A stretch of DNA of 61,476 nt from a virus: positions 1 through 61,476 of IMG/VR virus record IMGVR_UViG_3300035670_000213. One strand, 5' to 3'. Position 1 is the stretch's first letter. The number at the start of each line of letters is the position of its first letter. The position numbers and the translations under genes were made by a program. The notes beneath the pieces are model-generated. The model saw only the letters and a list, made by a program, of their open reading frames with translations. It searched no databases and was not told where the DNA came from. This document shows, piece by piece, positions 17,700 to 24,586 of the stretch.

Positions 17700-17780
17700 G
17701 TACCGTGATTAACTGGCTCACGGTACCAGAAGCCTCATCGTTACCATGAGGTAACGAGCAACCTGCTAGATTACTCTAGC
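17700..17780 (-). other. cluster of three perfect stem-loops upstream of the macro-domain gene
   Basis: Three inverted repeats follow each other: GTACCGTGA/TCACGGTAC (17700-17726, loop nine), CGTTACC/GGTAACG (17739-17756, loop four) and GCTAGA/TCTAGC (17765-17780, loop four). None is followed by a T-run, so they are not simple terminators. They lie between the 17786 gene and the macro-domain gene and could be RNA-processing sites, a stable small RNA or operators. Confidence 0.6.
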
Positions 17781-17785
17781 ATTCC

Positions 17786-18004
17786 CTAACCGTTACTGAT
17801 AAAGTCGTTAAACTTCTCGGCTTCGGCAATGATTTGCTCTGTAGTTGGTAACTTAGGAAGCTTAGGATAATCAATATCCTTTCCTTCACGATTCGAATGA
17901 TATTCATCAATCAAAGCTTCTCTTGTTTGCATCACTGGAAGTTCCAGTACATCCTTAGCCAACTTCAATACTTCTAAACGAATTTCATATGGTGTTTTTC
18001 CCAT
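17786..18004 (-). CDS. small conserved phage protein of unknown function
   Basis: 72 residues starting MGKTPYEIRLEVLKLAKDVL, a helical opening seen in many short proteins of T4-like aquatic phages; a proline-rich linker and a second helix follow. AGGAG lies just before ATG. No function can be assigned. Confidence 0.7.
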   Translation of the reverse strand: MGKTPYEIRLEVLKLAKDVLELPVMQTREALIDEYHSNREGKDIDYPKLPKLPTTEQIIAEAEKFNDFISNG

Positions 18005-18009
18005 ATAGT

Positions 18010-18222
18010 CTCCTATGTGTGTGTTTTATTGTTTTTGGTGTGATTGAAATAAATCTCAATCAATTTGAAGGTCGTCTCTCCGTCCTGTCGTCAAGTCTGA
18101 TTCGTGGTGACTTTCCCTGTACCAAGTTGCGGTTATTACTCGTCAGTTTCCCCGGTTACTTGCCACCCAGTTTTTGCGTAGCGGGTTGCCCTACAGTTGG
18201 GGATCACAACCATTTCCCTAAA
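18010..18222 (-). ncRNA. structured noncoding stretch next to tRNA-Thr (candidate stable RNA)
   Basis: About 210 bases without a convincing ORF on the minus strand, less AT-rich than the surroundings. Stem-loops include TGATTGA/TCAATCA (near 18045-18066) and GTAG-GGG/CCC-CTAC with a CG bulge (around 18177-18196). T4 places two stable RNAs of unknown role inside its tRNA cluster, so an analogue is possible. Transcription and ends are not established. Confidence 0.35.
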
Positions 18223-18298
18223 TGGAGCCGGATATCAGAGTCGAACTGATAACCCCCTGCTTACAAGACAGGTGCTCTGCCAATTGAGCTAACCCGGC
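18223..18298 (-). tRNA. tRNA-Thr (anticodon TGT)
   Basis: Full cloverleaf: acceptor GCCGGGT pairs with ATCCGGC, anticodon stem CCTGT/GCAGG encloses loop CTTGTAA, and the T arm holds TTCGACT. The 3' CCA is encoded (18223-18225). The anticodon reads ACA and wobble partners. Confidence 0.95.
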
Positions 18299-18303
18299 AA
18301 ATA

Positions 18304-18447
18304 CTATGGAACAATCAATTTTACATAACTATTATAATCATTATTCTCACCAACCCATTGTTTAGCTTCTTCTTCGGTCTTGAATGCAGCTATTGGCTCC
18401 GACATACCATAATAACCGTAATCTTCGAAACAAACATAAATTTCCAT
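18304..18447 (-). CDS. small acidic protein, tandem paralogue A
   Basis: 47 residues, beginning MEIYVCFEDYGYYGMS and containing AAFKTEEEAKQWV. It lies between two tRNAs and is the second copy of a tandem duplication with the gene at 18450. The pattern (beta strand, loop, EEEAKQW helix) looks like a minimal antiparallel domain. Function unknown. Confidence 0.65.
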   Translation of the reverse strand: MEIYVCFEDYGYYGMSEPIAAFKTEEEAKQWVGENNDYNSYVKLIVP

Positions 18448-18449
18448 AG

Positions 18450-18605
18450 TTATTCCTCAACAACCAATTTTACATAGTCATTTTTTCCTATTATAGATTT
18501 GTTTTCAACAACCCATTGTTTAGCTTCTTCTTCGGTCTTGAATGCTGCAATTGGTTGCGACATACCATCATAATCGTAGTCTTCGAAACAAACGTAAATT
18601 TCCAT
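18450..18605 (-). CDS. small acidic protein, tandem paralogue B
   Basis: 51 residues. It differs from the copy at 18304 at a few positions in the first 32 residues (identical block AAFKTEEEAKQWV) and has a longer carboxy end. The stop is two bases before the start of the downstream copy, so the pair is probably translated together. Function unknown. Confidence 0.65.
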   Translation of the reverse strand: MEIYVCFEDYDYDGMSQPIAAFKTEEEAKQWVVENKSIIGKNDYVKLVVEE

Positions 18606-18708
18606 CACTCATTCCTTCATAATTTAATCTTGGTTGCGGATTTTTACAGTCTCTGGGTTTATTATTCACTCCCCTTACTGTGGGTGACTAATGCCACAAG
18701 CCGCATCT

Positions 18709-18786
18709 TGGCTCCCTTGGAGGGATTCGAACCCACAACCTTTCGGGTAACAGCCGAACGCTCTACCAGGATTGAGCTACAAGGGA
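18709..18786 (-). tRNA. tRNA-Asn (anticodon GTT)
   Basis: Acceptor TCCCTTG/CAAGGGA, D arm GCTC...GAGC, anticodon stem TTCGG/CCGAA with loop CTGTTAC, and T loop TTCGAAT are all present; CCA is encoded. One T-T mismatch lies in the T stem. Confidence 0.93.
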
Positions 18787-18836
18787 AAAAATTTAATAAA
18801 AACTTATTTTATATCTTCGAACAAATTAGATTATGC

Positions 18837-19481
18837 TTAAACTTTTCTACCTCTATACCATCCTTCTGGGATAGGATCATTATTTTTAATCTTTTTATTT
18901 TCAGAACCATTTGTAATCCAATGCGTTCCAAATTGAGAATTCAAATTACCAGAATGTTTACCTTTTTGAGAGGATGACATTTTTTGTTTCGTTTCTTCTT
19001 TATGAGTTTTACCAAAAAAAGTTCCTTTAGGATATTTTTCTTGTAATATTGCTGCTGCTTTAATTGCATTGTCTTTCATTTTATTCCTGAAAGCAATATC
19101 TGTATTATACTTATGGCTCAACCTATCGGATCTTTCTTTATTTGTCCATAATTGCTTTAGTCTTTTCTCGGTCATGAATAAATCCGGATTAGAATTTATA
19201 TATCCAAATCCACCTGTTCCACCAATGCATATATTATATGTGTTTTTGTTTTCACAAAAATCTTCAGTGACAATCTCTTTCTCTTTTTTGTCCATTAAAT
19301 CTTCATTATCGAATATAAAGAGTATATCTTTTTTGAAATTATCTTTTCCATATTTAGAAATGGCGTTCTTAATAAGTTTTCCTGAACCCATATAATCATC
19401 ATTCAAATTTTCTGTTTGGTGTTTTCCTATATAAAATTTTCCATTAATGAGGTTTGTTATTTTATAAATCGTAAAAAACAT
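18837..19481 (-). CDS. GIY-YIG homing endonuclease with NUMOD3-like carboxy end
   Basis: 214 residues from ATG 19481, which has GGAG eight bases upstream; a TTG two codons earlier is less likely. FTIYKITNLINGKFYIGKH carries the GIY-YIG-type catalytic strands (here IYK...YIG), with YMGSGKLIKNAISKYG as the conserved R/K helix region. The carboxy part has FGKTHKEETKQKMSSSQKG, a NUMOD3-like DNA-binding repeat. Placed between tRNA-Asn and tRNA-Pro, it resembles T4 Seg enzymes: free-standing and probably self-spreading. Confidence 0.88.
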   Translation of the reverse strand: MFFTIYKITNLINGKFYIGKHQTENLNDDYMGSGKLIKNAISKYGKDNFKKDILFIFDNEDLMDKKEKEIVTEDFCENKNTYNICIGGTGGFGYINSNPDLFMTEKRLKQLWTNKERSDRLSHKYNTDIAFRNKMKDNAIKAAAILQEKYPKGTFFGKTHKEETKQKMSSSQKGKHSGNLNSQFGTHWITNGSENKKIKNNDPIPEGWYRGRKV

Positions 19482-19545
19482 ATTCAAGCTCCAATATTTA
19501 CTAATCTATTGCATATTAGTATTTAGTAAATAATGAAACTCTATG

Positions 19546-19621
19546 TCTAGAGAGTGGGATTTGAACCCACGTACTTCTGTTTCCAAAACAGACGAGATAA
19601 GCCAGACTCCTCTACCTCCCG
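19546..19621 (-). tRNA. tRNA-Pro (anticodon TGG)
   Basis: Anticodon stem TCTGT/ACAGA encloses loop TTTGGAA; T stem GTGGG/CCCAC encloses TTCAAAT; acceptor CGGGAGG/TCTCTAG has one mismatch. CCA is not encoded, unlike in the other two tRNAs. Confidence 0.88.
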
Positions 19622-19634
19622 ACGATAATAGTAT

Positions 19635-19853
19635 TTATGTATCTAAATTAAACACTTCATATTCAATTCCAGGAAAATTTTTTTTGACATAATCCTCACC
19701 TGTTCCTTCTGAACATTCGAAGGATATATATTGACCCACATTGGAGTCCGATAAAAGAGTTCGTTTTGCTTTTGGTAGGCTGGCGATATATAGACAAATA
19801 GTATCTGTAGAATTGTTTCCTATATAAATGCAAATACTATCAATCGTTAACAT
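19635..19853 (-). CDS. small protein, member of a tandem pair with 19847
   Basis: 72 residues. It shares length, TDTI near residue 16, ISFE, and YVKKNFPGIEY with the upstream neighbour, which it overlaps by seven bases. No known family. The conserved F-P-G-I-E-Y end may be functional. Confidence 0.6.
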   Translation of the reverse strand: MLTIDSICIYIGNNSTDTICLYIASLPKAKRTLLSDSNVGQYISFECSEGTGEDYVKKNFPGIEYEVFNLDT

Positions 19854-20065
19854 AAACCAGTAACCTTCCTAAGATCCAGATGCTTGTACTCGATTCCGGG
19901 AAAATGCTTCTCGACGTATTCAACACCACCGCCAGCAACAACCTCGAAACTTATCATCTGTCCTTCAGATTCGAACGGCCAAACACCTTGCGGTAAATTT
20001 GTTCTCAAAAATATAGTATCGGTTTGTCCGGCTTCCGAAATAATAGAAATACATTCAATGGTCAT
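19847..20065 (-). CDS. small protein, tandem paralogue of 19635
   Basis: 72 residues from ATG 20063-20065 (an upstream in-frame start would overlap the preceding gene by about 47 bases). TDTIFLRTNLPQG, MISFE and YVEKHFPGIEY are shared with the copy downstream. The preceding gene stops one base before. Unknown function. Confidence 0.6.
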   Translation of the reverse strand: MTIECISIISEAGQTDTIFLRTNLPQGVWPFESEGQMISFEVVAGGGVEYVEKHFPGIEYKHLDLRKVTGLC

Positions 20066-20066
20066 A

Positions 20067-20261
20067 TTAATAGATCTCCATGATCTCACCAAATCTAGCA
20101 TAAACAAAATCATCTAGATTCGGATTAGAAAGAGTAAAGATTGGTGATCCGGTTGAATCGACTCGGATATTCTTCACTACAGCAGCAGCTTCGATTGCGG
20201 TCGAGTAAACCTCTTGACCGATGGAAATTTCTTTGGTTGGTTTTCTGTACCAGTTGCTCAT
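20067..20261 (-). CDS. small hypothetical protein
   Basis: 64 residues with an SH3-like strand pattern (KEISIGQEVYS, then IRVDSTGSPIFTL). It leads the short run formed with the two paralogous genes downstream. No family recognised. Confidence 0.55.
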   Translation of the reverse strand: MSNWYRKPTKEISIGQEVYSTAIEAAAVVKNIRVDSTGSPIFTLSNPNLDDFVYARFGEIMEIY

Positions 20262-20273
20262 GATTATATCCTA

Positions 20274-20549
20274 TCACAATTCAATGTCGTTGTCAAGTCC
20301 AAACAACATAGACTCCCGATCCTGTTGCATGAAATTTATAATATCCAGGATCGTTAGAGGGCGATCAGTTCTATCGTAGATTTCGAGAAAACGGACATCA
20401 TGGATACTATGAGAATTTCGAATATTGAACGAGTTATTGTTGAAATCGGCCCACCCAATCAGAGTATTCGAAGATTTATGATAGAAATCAATCCAAGTTC
20501 CAACAACTACCATATCTATTCCAGAAATAAACTCAATTCGATTGCTCAT
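20274..20549 (-). CDS. hypothetical early protein, leaderless
   Basis: 91 residues from ATG 20549. The start is fixed by a consensus promoter whose -10 ends six bases upstream, so a more distal start would lie in the promoter. Strand-rich amino half with a Trp-Asp pair, helical end. Unknown function. Confidence 0.6.
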   Translation of the reverse strand: MSNRIEFISGIDMVVVGTWIDFYHKSSNTLIGWADFNNNSFNIRNSHSIHDVRFLEIYDRTDRPLTILDIINFMQQDRESMLFGLDNDIEL

Positions 20550-20555
20550 GAATAT

Positions 20556-20584
20556 AGTATAGCGCATCCAATCTCTGTTGTCAA
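20556..20584 (-). promoter_or_regulatory. sigma70-like promoter TTGACA-N17-TATACT
   Basis: Consensus -35 and a good -10, then six bases to the ATG of the 20274 gene. The predicted +1 coincides with the start codon. The -35 lies just after the 20587 gene stop. Confidence 0.8.
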
Positions 20585-20586
20585 GT

Positions 20587-20760
20587 TCACCGAATGGGTT
20601 TTCCTAAAATATATCTGGTATATCCAAGTTCGGCTTGGTCATAACATGTTTTACAACAAACCCACCCACCGAATGCGCTTAGATATTTGTCAGGCGAATT
20701 CTGAGAATATTCCCCGCCGCACCAAATACAATACAATTCAAAATCAGGCGATTGTTTCAT
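20587..20760 (-). CDS. small zinc-ribbon protein
   Basis: 57 residues. CIWCGG near residues 11-16 and CCKTC at 35-39 form a four-cysteine zinc ribbon. The start overlaps the metallophosphoesterase end by 17 bases. Codons are typical of the region and the frame ends right before the next promoter, supporting a real gene. Role unknown. Confidence 0.65.
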   Translation of the reverse strand: MKQSPDFELYCIWCGGEYSQNSPDKYLSAFGGWVCCKTCYDQAELGYTRYILGKPIR

Positions 20761-21244
20761 GAGTAAGGTTCTCTACCAAATCATATAAATTTACAGGAAA
20801 ATAAGAAGTGTTCTCTACACAAACACAATGATATTTGTCCTTCGGTGTCCATTTGTCATGAACATGACCATATAGATATAAATCGAAATATTTAGGCACA
20901 CGATCAGGATAATGACACAGGAATATCTTCTTATCTAAGATATCCAGATACAAATCATTATGGACAGTTAGGAAGATAGATTCGTCGATGAACTTATCAT
21001 GATTACCACGAATTAAATGTATGTGTCCGTTTAACTGCGATCTATATAACCGTGATACTTCTTTACCGGGACGACCGAAACAAAAATCACCGAGGAAGTA
21101 TACTGTGTCATCGGGTGAGACGACAGAATTCCAATTAGATATAATCGTATGGTCCATTTCTTCGACAGATGCGAACGGACGGTTACAATACTTGATTATG
21201 TTTGCGTGACCTAGATGTAGGTCAGAAATTACCCATATAGCCAT
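20744..21244 (-). CDS. calcineurin-like metallophosphoesterase
   Basis: 166 residues. Motifs in order: DLHLGH (residues 8-13), GDFCFGR, GNHDKF, and GHVHD near the end, giving the complete di-metal site of the calcineurin-like superfamily. The short size fits small phage and bacterial phosphodiesterases such as the YfcE/MJ0936 type. Substrate unknown. Its start overlaps the stop of the gene before it (TAATG). Confidence 0.85.
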   Translation of the reverse strand: MAIWVISDLHLGHANIIKYCNRPFASVEEMDHTIISNWNSVVSPDDTVYFLGDFCFGRPGKEVSRLYRSQLNGHIHLIRGNHDKFIDESIFLTVHNDLYLDILDKKIFLCHYPDRVPKYFDLYLYGHVHDKWTPKDKYHCVCVENTSYFPVNLYDLVENLTHETIA

Positions 21245-21405
21245 TAGGATTGTGTCATCCCATCGTCAAAATAGTCATATCCAAATACAATCAACTCTTC
21301 TACATGATTCATTAGGAAATGCGCCATATCTTCGTAGGCGTAACCATCGATTTGCATTTCTTTATATCGCTCAACAAACTCTTCAAATTCTTTTCTTGAC
21401 ATCAT
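21244..21405 (-). CDS. small acidic helical protein
   Basis: 53 residues, beginning MMSRKEFEEFVERYKE. It lies between the RlaP-type and phosphoesterase genes; its ATG is one base after the upstream stop and its stop overlaps the next ATG, so translation is coupled. No family recognised. Confidence 0.6.
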   Translation of the reverse strand: MMSRKEFEEFVERYKEMQIDGYAYEDMAHFLMNHVEELIVFGYDYFDDGMTQS

Positions 21406-21406
21406 A

Positions 21407-22102
21407 TTAATGCTCCATGAACCAATCTACCAGAAATTTAACACAGAAGCGATTAACGCTTTCCATATCGACAGATTTGGGTAGTTTTGTATTTAGATAC
21501 GCCTCATCAACTTCTTTCTTCAGGACCTGAAGATGATTATGAAAATCATCTACAGAATACTTTCCGGATCGATATTCGGCACAAACTTCGGCACTCAAAT
21601 CCAGGACGACTTCATTGTAGGTGAATAGGTGCTTTGCTAGTTGTAGTAATCGAACAGTATGGGCGGCACCCTTCACGTCATACCCATGAGTTTCGATTAA
21701 AACCTTTCGCTTCTCTCCGAGTTTTCCGGTTACGTTCTTCGAAGCCTTTTGTTCCTGCGAAAGAGCATAACCAACCAGAGGAGCATATGCCGCCTTACTC
21801 AAGAAGGTATTCCGGAATTCTACTAATCGATGCCCATATTCGTTTGTTTCGGGTGCATAGGATTTCAGGAATAGTAGAGGAACTACATTCGGATTGAATG
21901 AAGAACACATCTGCATGAATTTCTTGAATTCATATGAGATATTATCTTCATTATCGTCGAAGGTTTGAGATGATTTCGGCGTCTTTAATCCGAAGTAATT
22001 ATCCAGATCGGCGACCGAGACAGACATCCAATCTTCGTCGGAATTTTGCGTTGCATAACCGTATGCGTGCGATCCGACTAATCCTTTGAGTATAGTTTTC
22101 AT
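21407..22102 (-). CDS. RlaP-type nucleotidyltransferase (Pol beta superfamily)
   Basis: 231 residues. LVGSHAYGYATQNSDEDWMSV at about 8-28 is the G-S-x-A-Y-G...S-D-x-D metal-binding motif (in parts GSHAYG and SDEDW) of the RNA-ligase-associated RlaP group (PF10127-like). Such enzymes are predicted to act with RNA ligases in RNA repair, perhaps on tRNA ends. The phage also carries Pnkp and Rnl1-like genes elsewhere in the window. The reaction is a family prediction. Confidence 0.82.
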   Translation of the reverse strand: MKTILKGLVGSHAYGYATQNSDEDWMSVSVADLDNYFGLKTPKSSQTFDDNEDNISYEFKKFMQMCSSFNPNVVPLLFLKSYAPETNEYGHRLVEFRNTFLSKAAYAPLVGYALSQEQKASKNVTGKLGEKRKVLIETHGYDVKGAAHTVRLLQLAKHLFTYNEVVLDLSAEVCAEYRSGKYSVDDFHNHLQVLKKEVDEAYLNTKLPKSVDMESVNRFCVKFLVDWFMEH

Positions 22103-22116
22103 GTTATTTTTGTGAA

Positions 22117-22521
22117 TTACGAAACCAGACTATTATGAATCAATACAGCACTGAAATATTTTCCGATTTTGTTGGAACTATCTCCGTTATTGTAAATAGA
22201 ATAATCATCCATGAGATGAGGATTGATGGAATTCGTTCCATTCAAAGGACCACCAATATATCTAAATTTACGATCCACAATCCGCTGACTATGACTACAG
22301 ACATATTCGCCGTTTTTCGTGTAATAGTGTGTAAATTTTTTCGTGATCCTTTCCCATTCTGTGTCCTGAATAGATTCGATTTCCTCTTCTCTCAAAAGAT
22401 CACATAGACTACAATCATTTGTGTCTAGTTTGGAAGACACAAAATCATAGAGTTTATTCCACGAACTAAATGAAATTCTCGTCGCCTTAGTAACTTTAGG
22501 CAGTGTGGTTTTGTTTTCCAT
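22117..22521 (-). CDS. hypothetical early protein
   Basis: 134 residues, no recognised family. CSLCDLLREEE at about 37-47 and a later C-S-H could bind metal. ATG lies six bases after a perfect TATAAT; no Shine-Dalgarno. Fourteen bases separate it from the RlaP gene. Confidence 0.6.
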   Translation of the reverse strand: MENKTTLPKVTKATRISFSSWNKLYDFVSSKLDTNDCSLCDLLREEEIESIQDTEWERITKKFTHYYTKNGEYVCSHSQRIVDRKFRYIGGPLNGTNSINPHLMDDYSIYNNGDSSNKIGKYFSAVLIHNSLVS

Positions 22522-22527
22522 GATTTA

Positions 22528-22556
22528 ATTATATCCTCTTTTGGGTCAGTTGTCAA
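22528..22556 (-). promoter_or_regulatory. sigma70-like promoter TTGACA-N17-TATAAT
   Basis: Perfect consensus at both hexamers and spacing; six bases to ATG 22521 predict a leaderless transcript. Confidence 0.88.
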
Positions 22557-22889
22557 CTACCAACGGGTAGACCAAGCCGGATTCTTGATTTCCGGTACGA
22601 AAGAATCGAGGCGCTTCCAACCAACAGAAGCACATTCATAGGCAATACCATTTAAAACAACGACATCACCGACACTAATTGACCGTTCGACATAATCCTT
22701 GGGGTAATCCATATTGAATTTTCGAAATATGGTTTCTAATACAGAATTGATAGAAAACCCATCAAAATATCCAACATACGCCAACTTCATGTGCGCCCCA
22801 GGGACGTACCCTTCATCTGAAGGGACATAATCTCGGGTGGAATCAAACGTCTTGTTGATGAAAAACTGATAAGCAAATGTCGTCTTCAT
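22557..22889 (-). CDS. hypothetical early protein
   Basis: 110 residues from ATG 22889, set by the promoter. GDVVVLNGIAYECASVGW near residue 80 suggests a small beta barrel (KOW/SH3-like). Unknown function. It ends at the -35 hexamer of the next promoter. Confidence 0.6.
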   Translation of the reverse strand: MKTTFAYQFFINKTFDSTRDYVPSDEGYVPGAHMKLAYVGYFDGFSINSVLETIFRKFNMDYPKDYVERSISVGDVVVLNGIAYECASVGWKRLDSFVPEIKNPAWSTRW

Positions 22890-22895
22890 ATTCAA

Positions 22896-22924
22896 ATGAT
22901 ACCAAATGGGGATTTGGATGTCAA
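22896..22924 (-). promoter_or_regulatory. sigma70-like promoter TTGACA-N17-TATCAT
   Basis: Six bases between -10 and ATG 22889. The -35 abuts the gp32 terminator, so the upstream transcript ends exactly where this one begins. Confidence 0.8.
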
Positions 22925-22954
22925 CAAAAAAATCCCCCCAAGATCGGGGGGATT
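22925..22954 (-). terminator. rho-independent terminator of gene 32
   Basis: AATCCCCCC and GGGGGGATT form a nine-pair stem with a six-base loop, followed on the minus strand by a run of seven T. Confidence 0.93.
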
Positions 22955-22974
22955 CTCTTCACAACGTATTACCT

Positions 22975-23439
22975 TTAGTCTTCGGCAAGTTTACGGAAAT
23001 ACTCAAGCGACTCATCTTCTTCTTCGGTATCTTCCGAAGAATTCCAAGGCACTTCAGTAGTCTTTGTCTCCACCTTCGGTGCTGGCTTTGCTTCTTTCGC
23101 AGGTCCAGCCGATACTGGAGGAGTAGAACCAGACTTGATTCCAAGGACACGATCAAGACGAGCAGCAAGTTCTTCGTAAGTCTTGAAATTCTTAGGATCA
23201 TGGAATTCTGATAGATTATACAACGAATTCCAAACTTCCTCAAGCTTCTTGTCATCACCGTCTAGTAGTGGACATTGATTCTCAAATGAAGAATTATCGT
23301 AGTTAGGATAGCCTTCGACTCGCTTAATCTTCAAGCGGAAGTTTGCACCCTGCCAGAAATCAAATGGATCAATTGCAGTATCACCCTCGAATACAGGCTT
23401 CATTGCTTCTTGAATCTTTTCGAAGATTTTCTTACCATA
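22975..23439 (-). CDS. 32: gene 32 exon 2: single-stranded DNA-binding protein, carboxy part
   Basis: 154 residues starting YGKKIFEKIQEAM; the next conserved block FDFWQGANFRLKIKRVEGYPNYD is the gp32 DNA-binding core (given in part: GANFRLKIKRV, GYPNYD). The end is Pro/Ala/Lys-rich and then strongly acidic (EDTEEEDESLEYF), the protein-interaction tail of T4 gp32. It has no proper start codon of its own; the junction residues LFR|YGKK read straight across when the intron 23440-24586 is removed. Both exons together give 298 residues against 301 in T4. Confidence 0.93.
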   Translation of the reverse strand, partial: YGKKIFEKIQEAMKPVFEGDTAIDPFDFWQGANFRLKIKRVEGYPNYDNSSFENQCPLLDGDDKKLEEVWNSLYNLSEFHDPKNFKTYEELAARLDRVLGIKSGSTPPVSAGPAKEAKPAPKVETKTTEVPWNSSEDTEEEDESLEYFRKLAED

Positions 23440-23517
23440 CATTATGTTCACCTAAATTCGTTATTTTTAGGCTGTAGTTTTGTTAAACCACTACTTTACG
23501 TCTCCGTAAAGAACAGA

Positions 23518-24492
23518 CTATATCATCATTTCAGATTTGTTGATATTTAAAATCGAGTCTGAAAGTTGGGCATTTCCATTCACTTGAATGTACTCCCCTT
23601 CGGGATAGTCGTTGAACCTTTCGCTTCGCTTAGCGACTTGGCTGCTGATTGTCTCTATCAATAAATTTTTAGACCGTTCTCTATCCTTTGAATTTCCATC
23701 AGCCCAAACCACACAAATGACATTGAATCCTTGTTTTATGGATTCACGAAACTTCAATTTATTAGTTTCAAGGTGATTCATTAAAGTGAATAACGATTTA
23801 ACTTCAATTAAAGTGTTCATGTGTGGTATGTATATATCGGGATGATATGTATGTAATTTATCATCAATTCCGATATATTCTACTTTTGGTATATTACCAT
23901 TATCAACAACAATATCAATAGGATTGAGTATATCAATCAACACATCTAATACTCTATCTTCATACCCTTGGATTTGGTATTCCATCCCATTAAGAATATA
24001 TGATTTATTTCTATAGGTATTTCTTTTCAATCCAATTTCGGTATAAATTCTCTTCTTTTCTTCTGCATCCATTTTTGCATATCGTTCGAGCATCTTTTGT
24101 CTCATATGTTCTCCATATGAAGTACCAACATTTCTCGAAACAGTTTCCATCCGTTTTTTGTTAATAACTTGTATATCATTATTAGCAAATCTAGAAGCTA
24201 TCATTTTATTTACGATTTCATCTTTTTCTTCTTGGGTTTTACCCAAAAACGGACCTTTATGTATACCAGATTTCGAACTACAATTTATCGAACAATACTT
24301 CCTATATGCGAATTTCACAAAAGGTATATCACAACCACAAATCGCACAAAACCCCTCATCAGGTAGTTTGTAATGTTCGTCATAATATTGTTTCTTATCA
24401 ATATTATGTTTTTTTAGTAATCTCACAATAGTAATTTTATTATGATACTTACCATCTAGTTCAGAAAAGAATTTTTTATTGTTGTTGTTCAT
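23518..24492 (-). CDS. intron-encoded homing endonuclease (PD-(D/E)xK-like)
   Basis: 324 residues. CAICGCDIPFVKFAYRKYC with C-x2-C...C-x3-C (about 48-72) is a zinc finger; GKTQEEKDEIVNKMIASR is a NUMOD-like helix. YEDRVLDVLIDI and, later, YHPDIYIPHMNTLIEVKS give an E...P-D...E-x-K nuclease core like VSR-related homing enzymes. It is contained wholly in the gene 32 intron and presumably cuts intronless gene 32. A perfect late promoter (24569-24576) stands 77 bases upstream. The stop is within the intron core. Confidence 0.85.
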   Translation of the reverse strand: MNNNNKKFFSELDGKYHNKITIVRLLKKHNIDKKQYYDEHYKLPDEGFCAICGCDIPFVKFAYRKYCSINCSSKSGIHKGPFLGKTQEEKDEIVNKMIASRFANNDIQVINKKRMETVSRNVGTSYGEHMRQKMLERYAKMDAEEKKRIYTEIGLKRNTYRNKSYILNGMEYQIQGYEDRVLDVLIDILNPIDIVVDNGNIPKVEYIGIDDKLHTYHPDIYIPHMNTLIEVKSLFTLMNHLETNKLKFRESIKQGFNVICVVWADGNSKDRERSKNLLIETISSQVAKRSERFNDYPEGEYIQVNGNAQLSDSILNINKSEMMI

Positions 24493-24568
24493 GATAGCGA
24501 TTGAATAGATTGTGGTTTTATTGCTTAACGAGAGTTTCCAGCAATTAACCCAATTTTATTTCCGCTAT

Positions 24569-24576
24569 TATTTATA
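24569..24576 (-). promoter_or_regulatory. T4 late promoter TATAAATA in the P1 loop of the intron
   Basis: Perfect consensus on the minus strand inside the loop of P1, upstream of the endonuclease ORF. It would allow late expression of the endonuclease from an unspliceable, 5'-truncated transcript. Confidence 0.75.
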
Positions 24577-24586
24577 AGAAAAATTA

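Larger units (their letters stand above)
23440..24586 (-). other. group I intron in gene 32, with ORF
   Basis: Boundaries follow from the protein and the rules of group I introns: exon 1 ends with U, the intron ends with G (23440). Exon UUCCGU (24587-24592) pairs with GCGGAA (24560-24565) to form P1 with the U-G splice-site wobble. TTGCTGGAAACTC resembles the P3/P4 core, GATATAGTC (23516-23524 region) the P7 3' strand, and CTTTACG-GAGA-CGTAAAG (23494-23511) a P9 hairpin with a GNRA loop. The homing endonuclease ORF lies between P-core halves and its stop codon sits in P7. Confidence 0.9.

Noticed and set aside
18115-18160. CTGACGAG on the minus strand looks like the CUGANGA core of a hammerhead ribozyme.
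   Set aside because: GAAA lies directly before it instead of after a stem II, and stem II cannot be closed; no cleavage site with stem I or III pairing was found.
17989-18249. Open frame on plus through the noncoding stretch and part of tRNA-Thr.
   Set aside because: It runs antisense over a clear tRNA and a neighbouring gene start, and has no ribosome binding site or typical composition.
20400-20762. Plus-strand open frame across 20400-20762.
   Set aside because: It is antisense to two promoter-linked minus-strand genes, including a four-cysteine zinc-ribbon ORF with better support.
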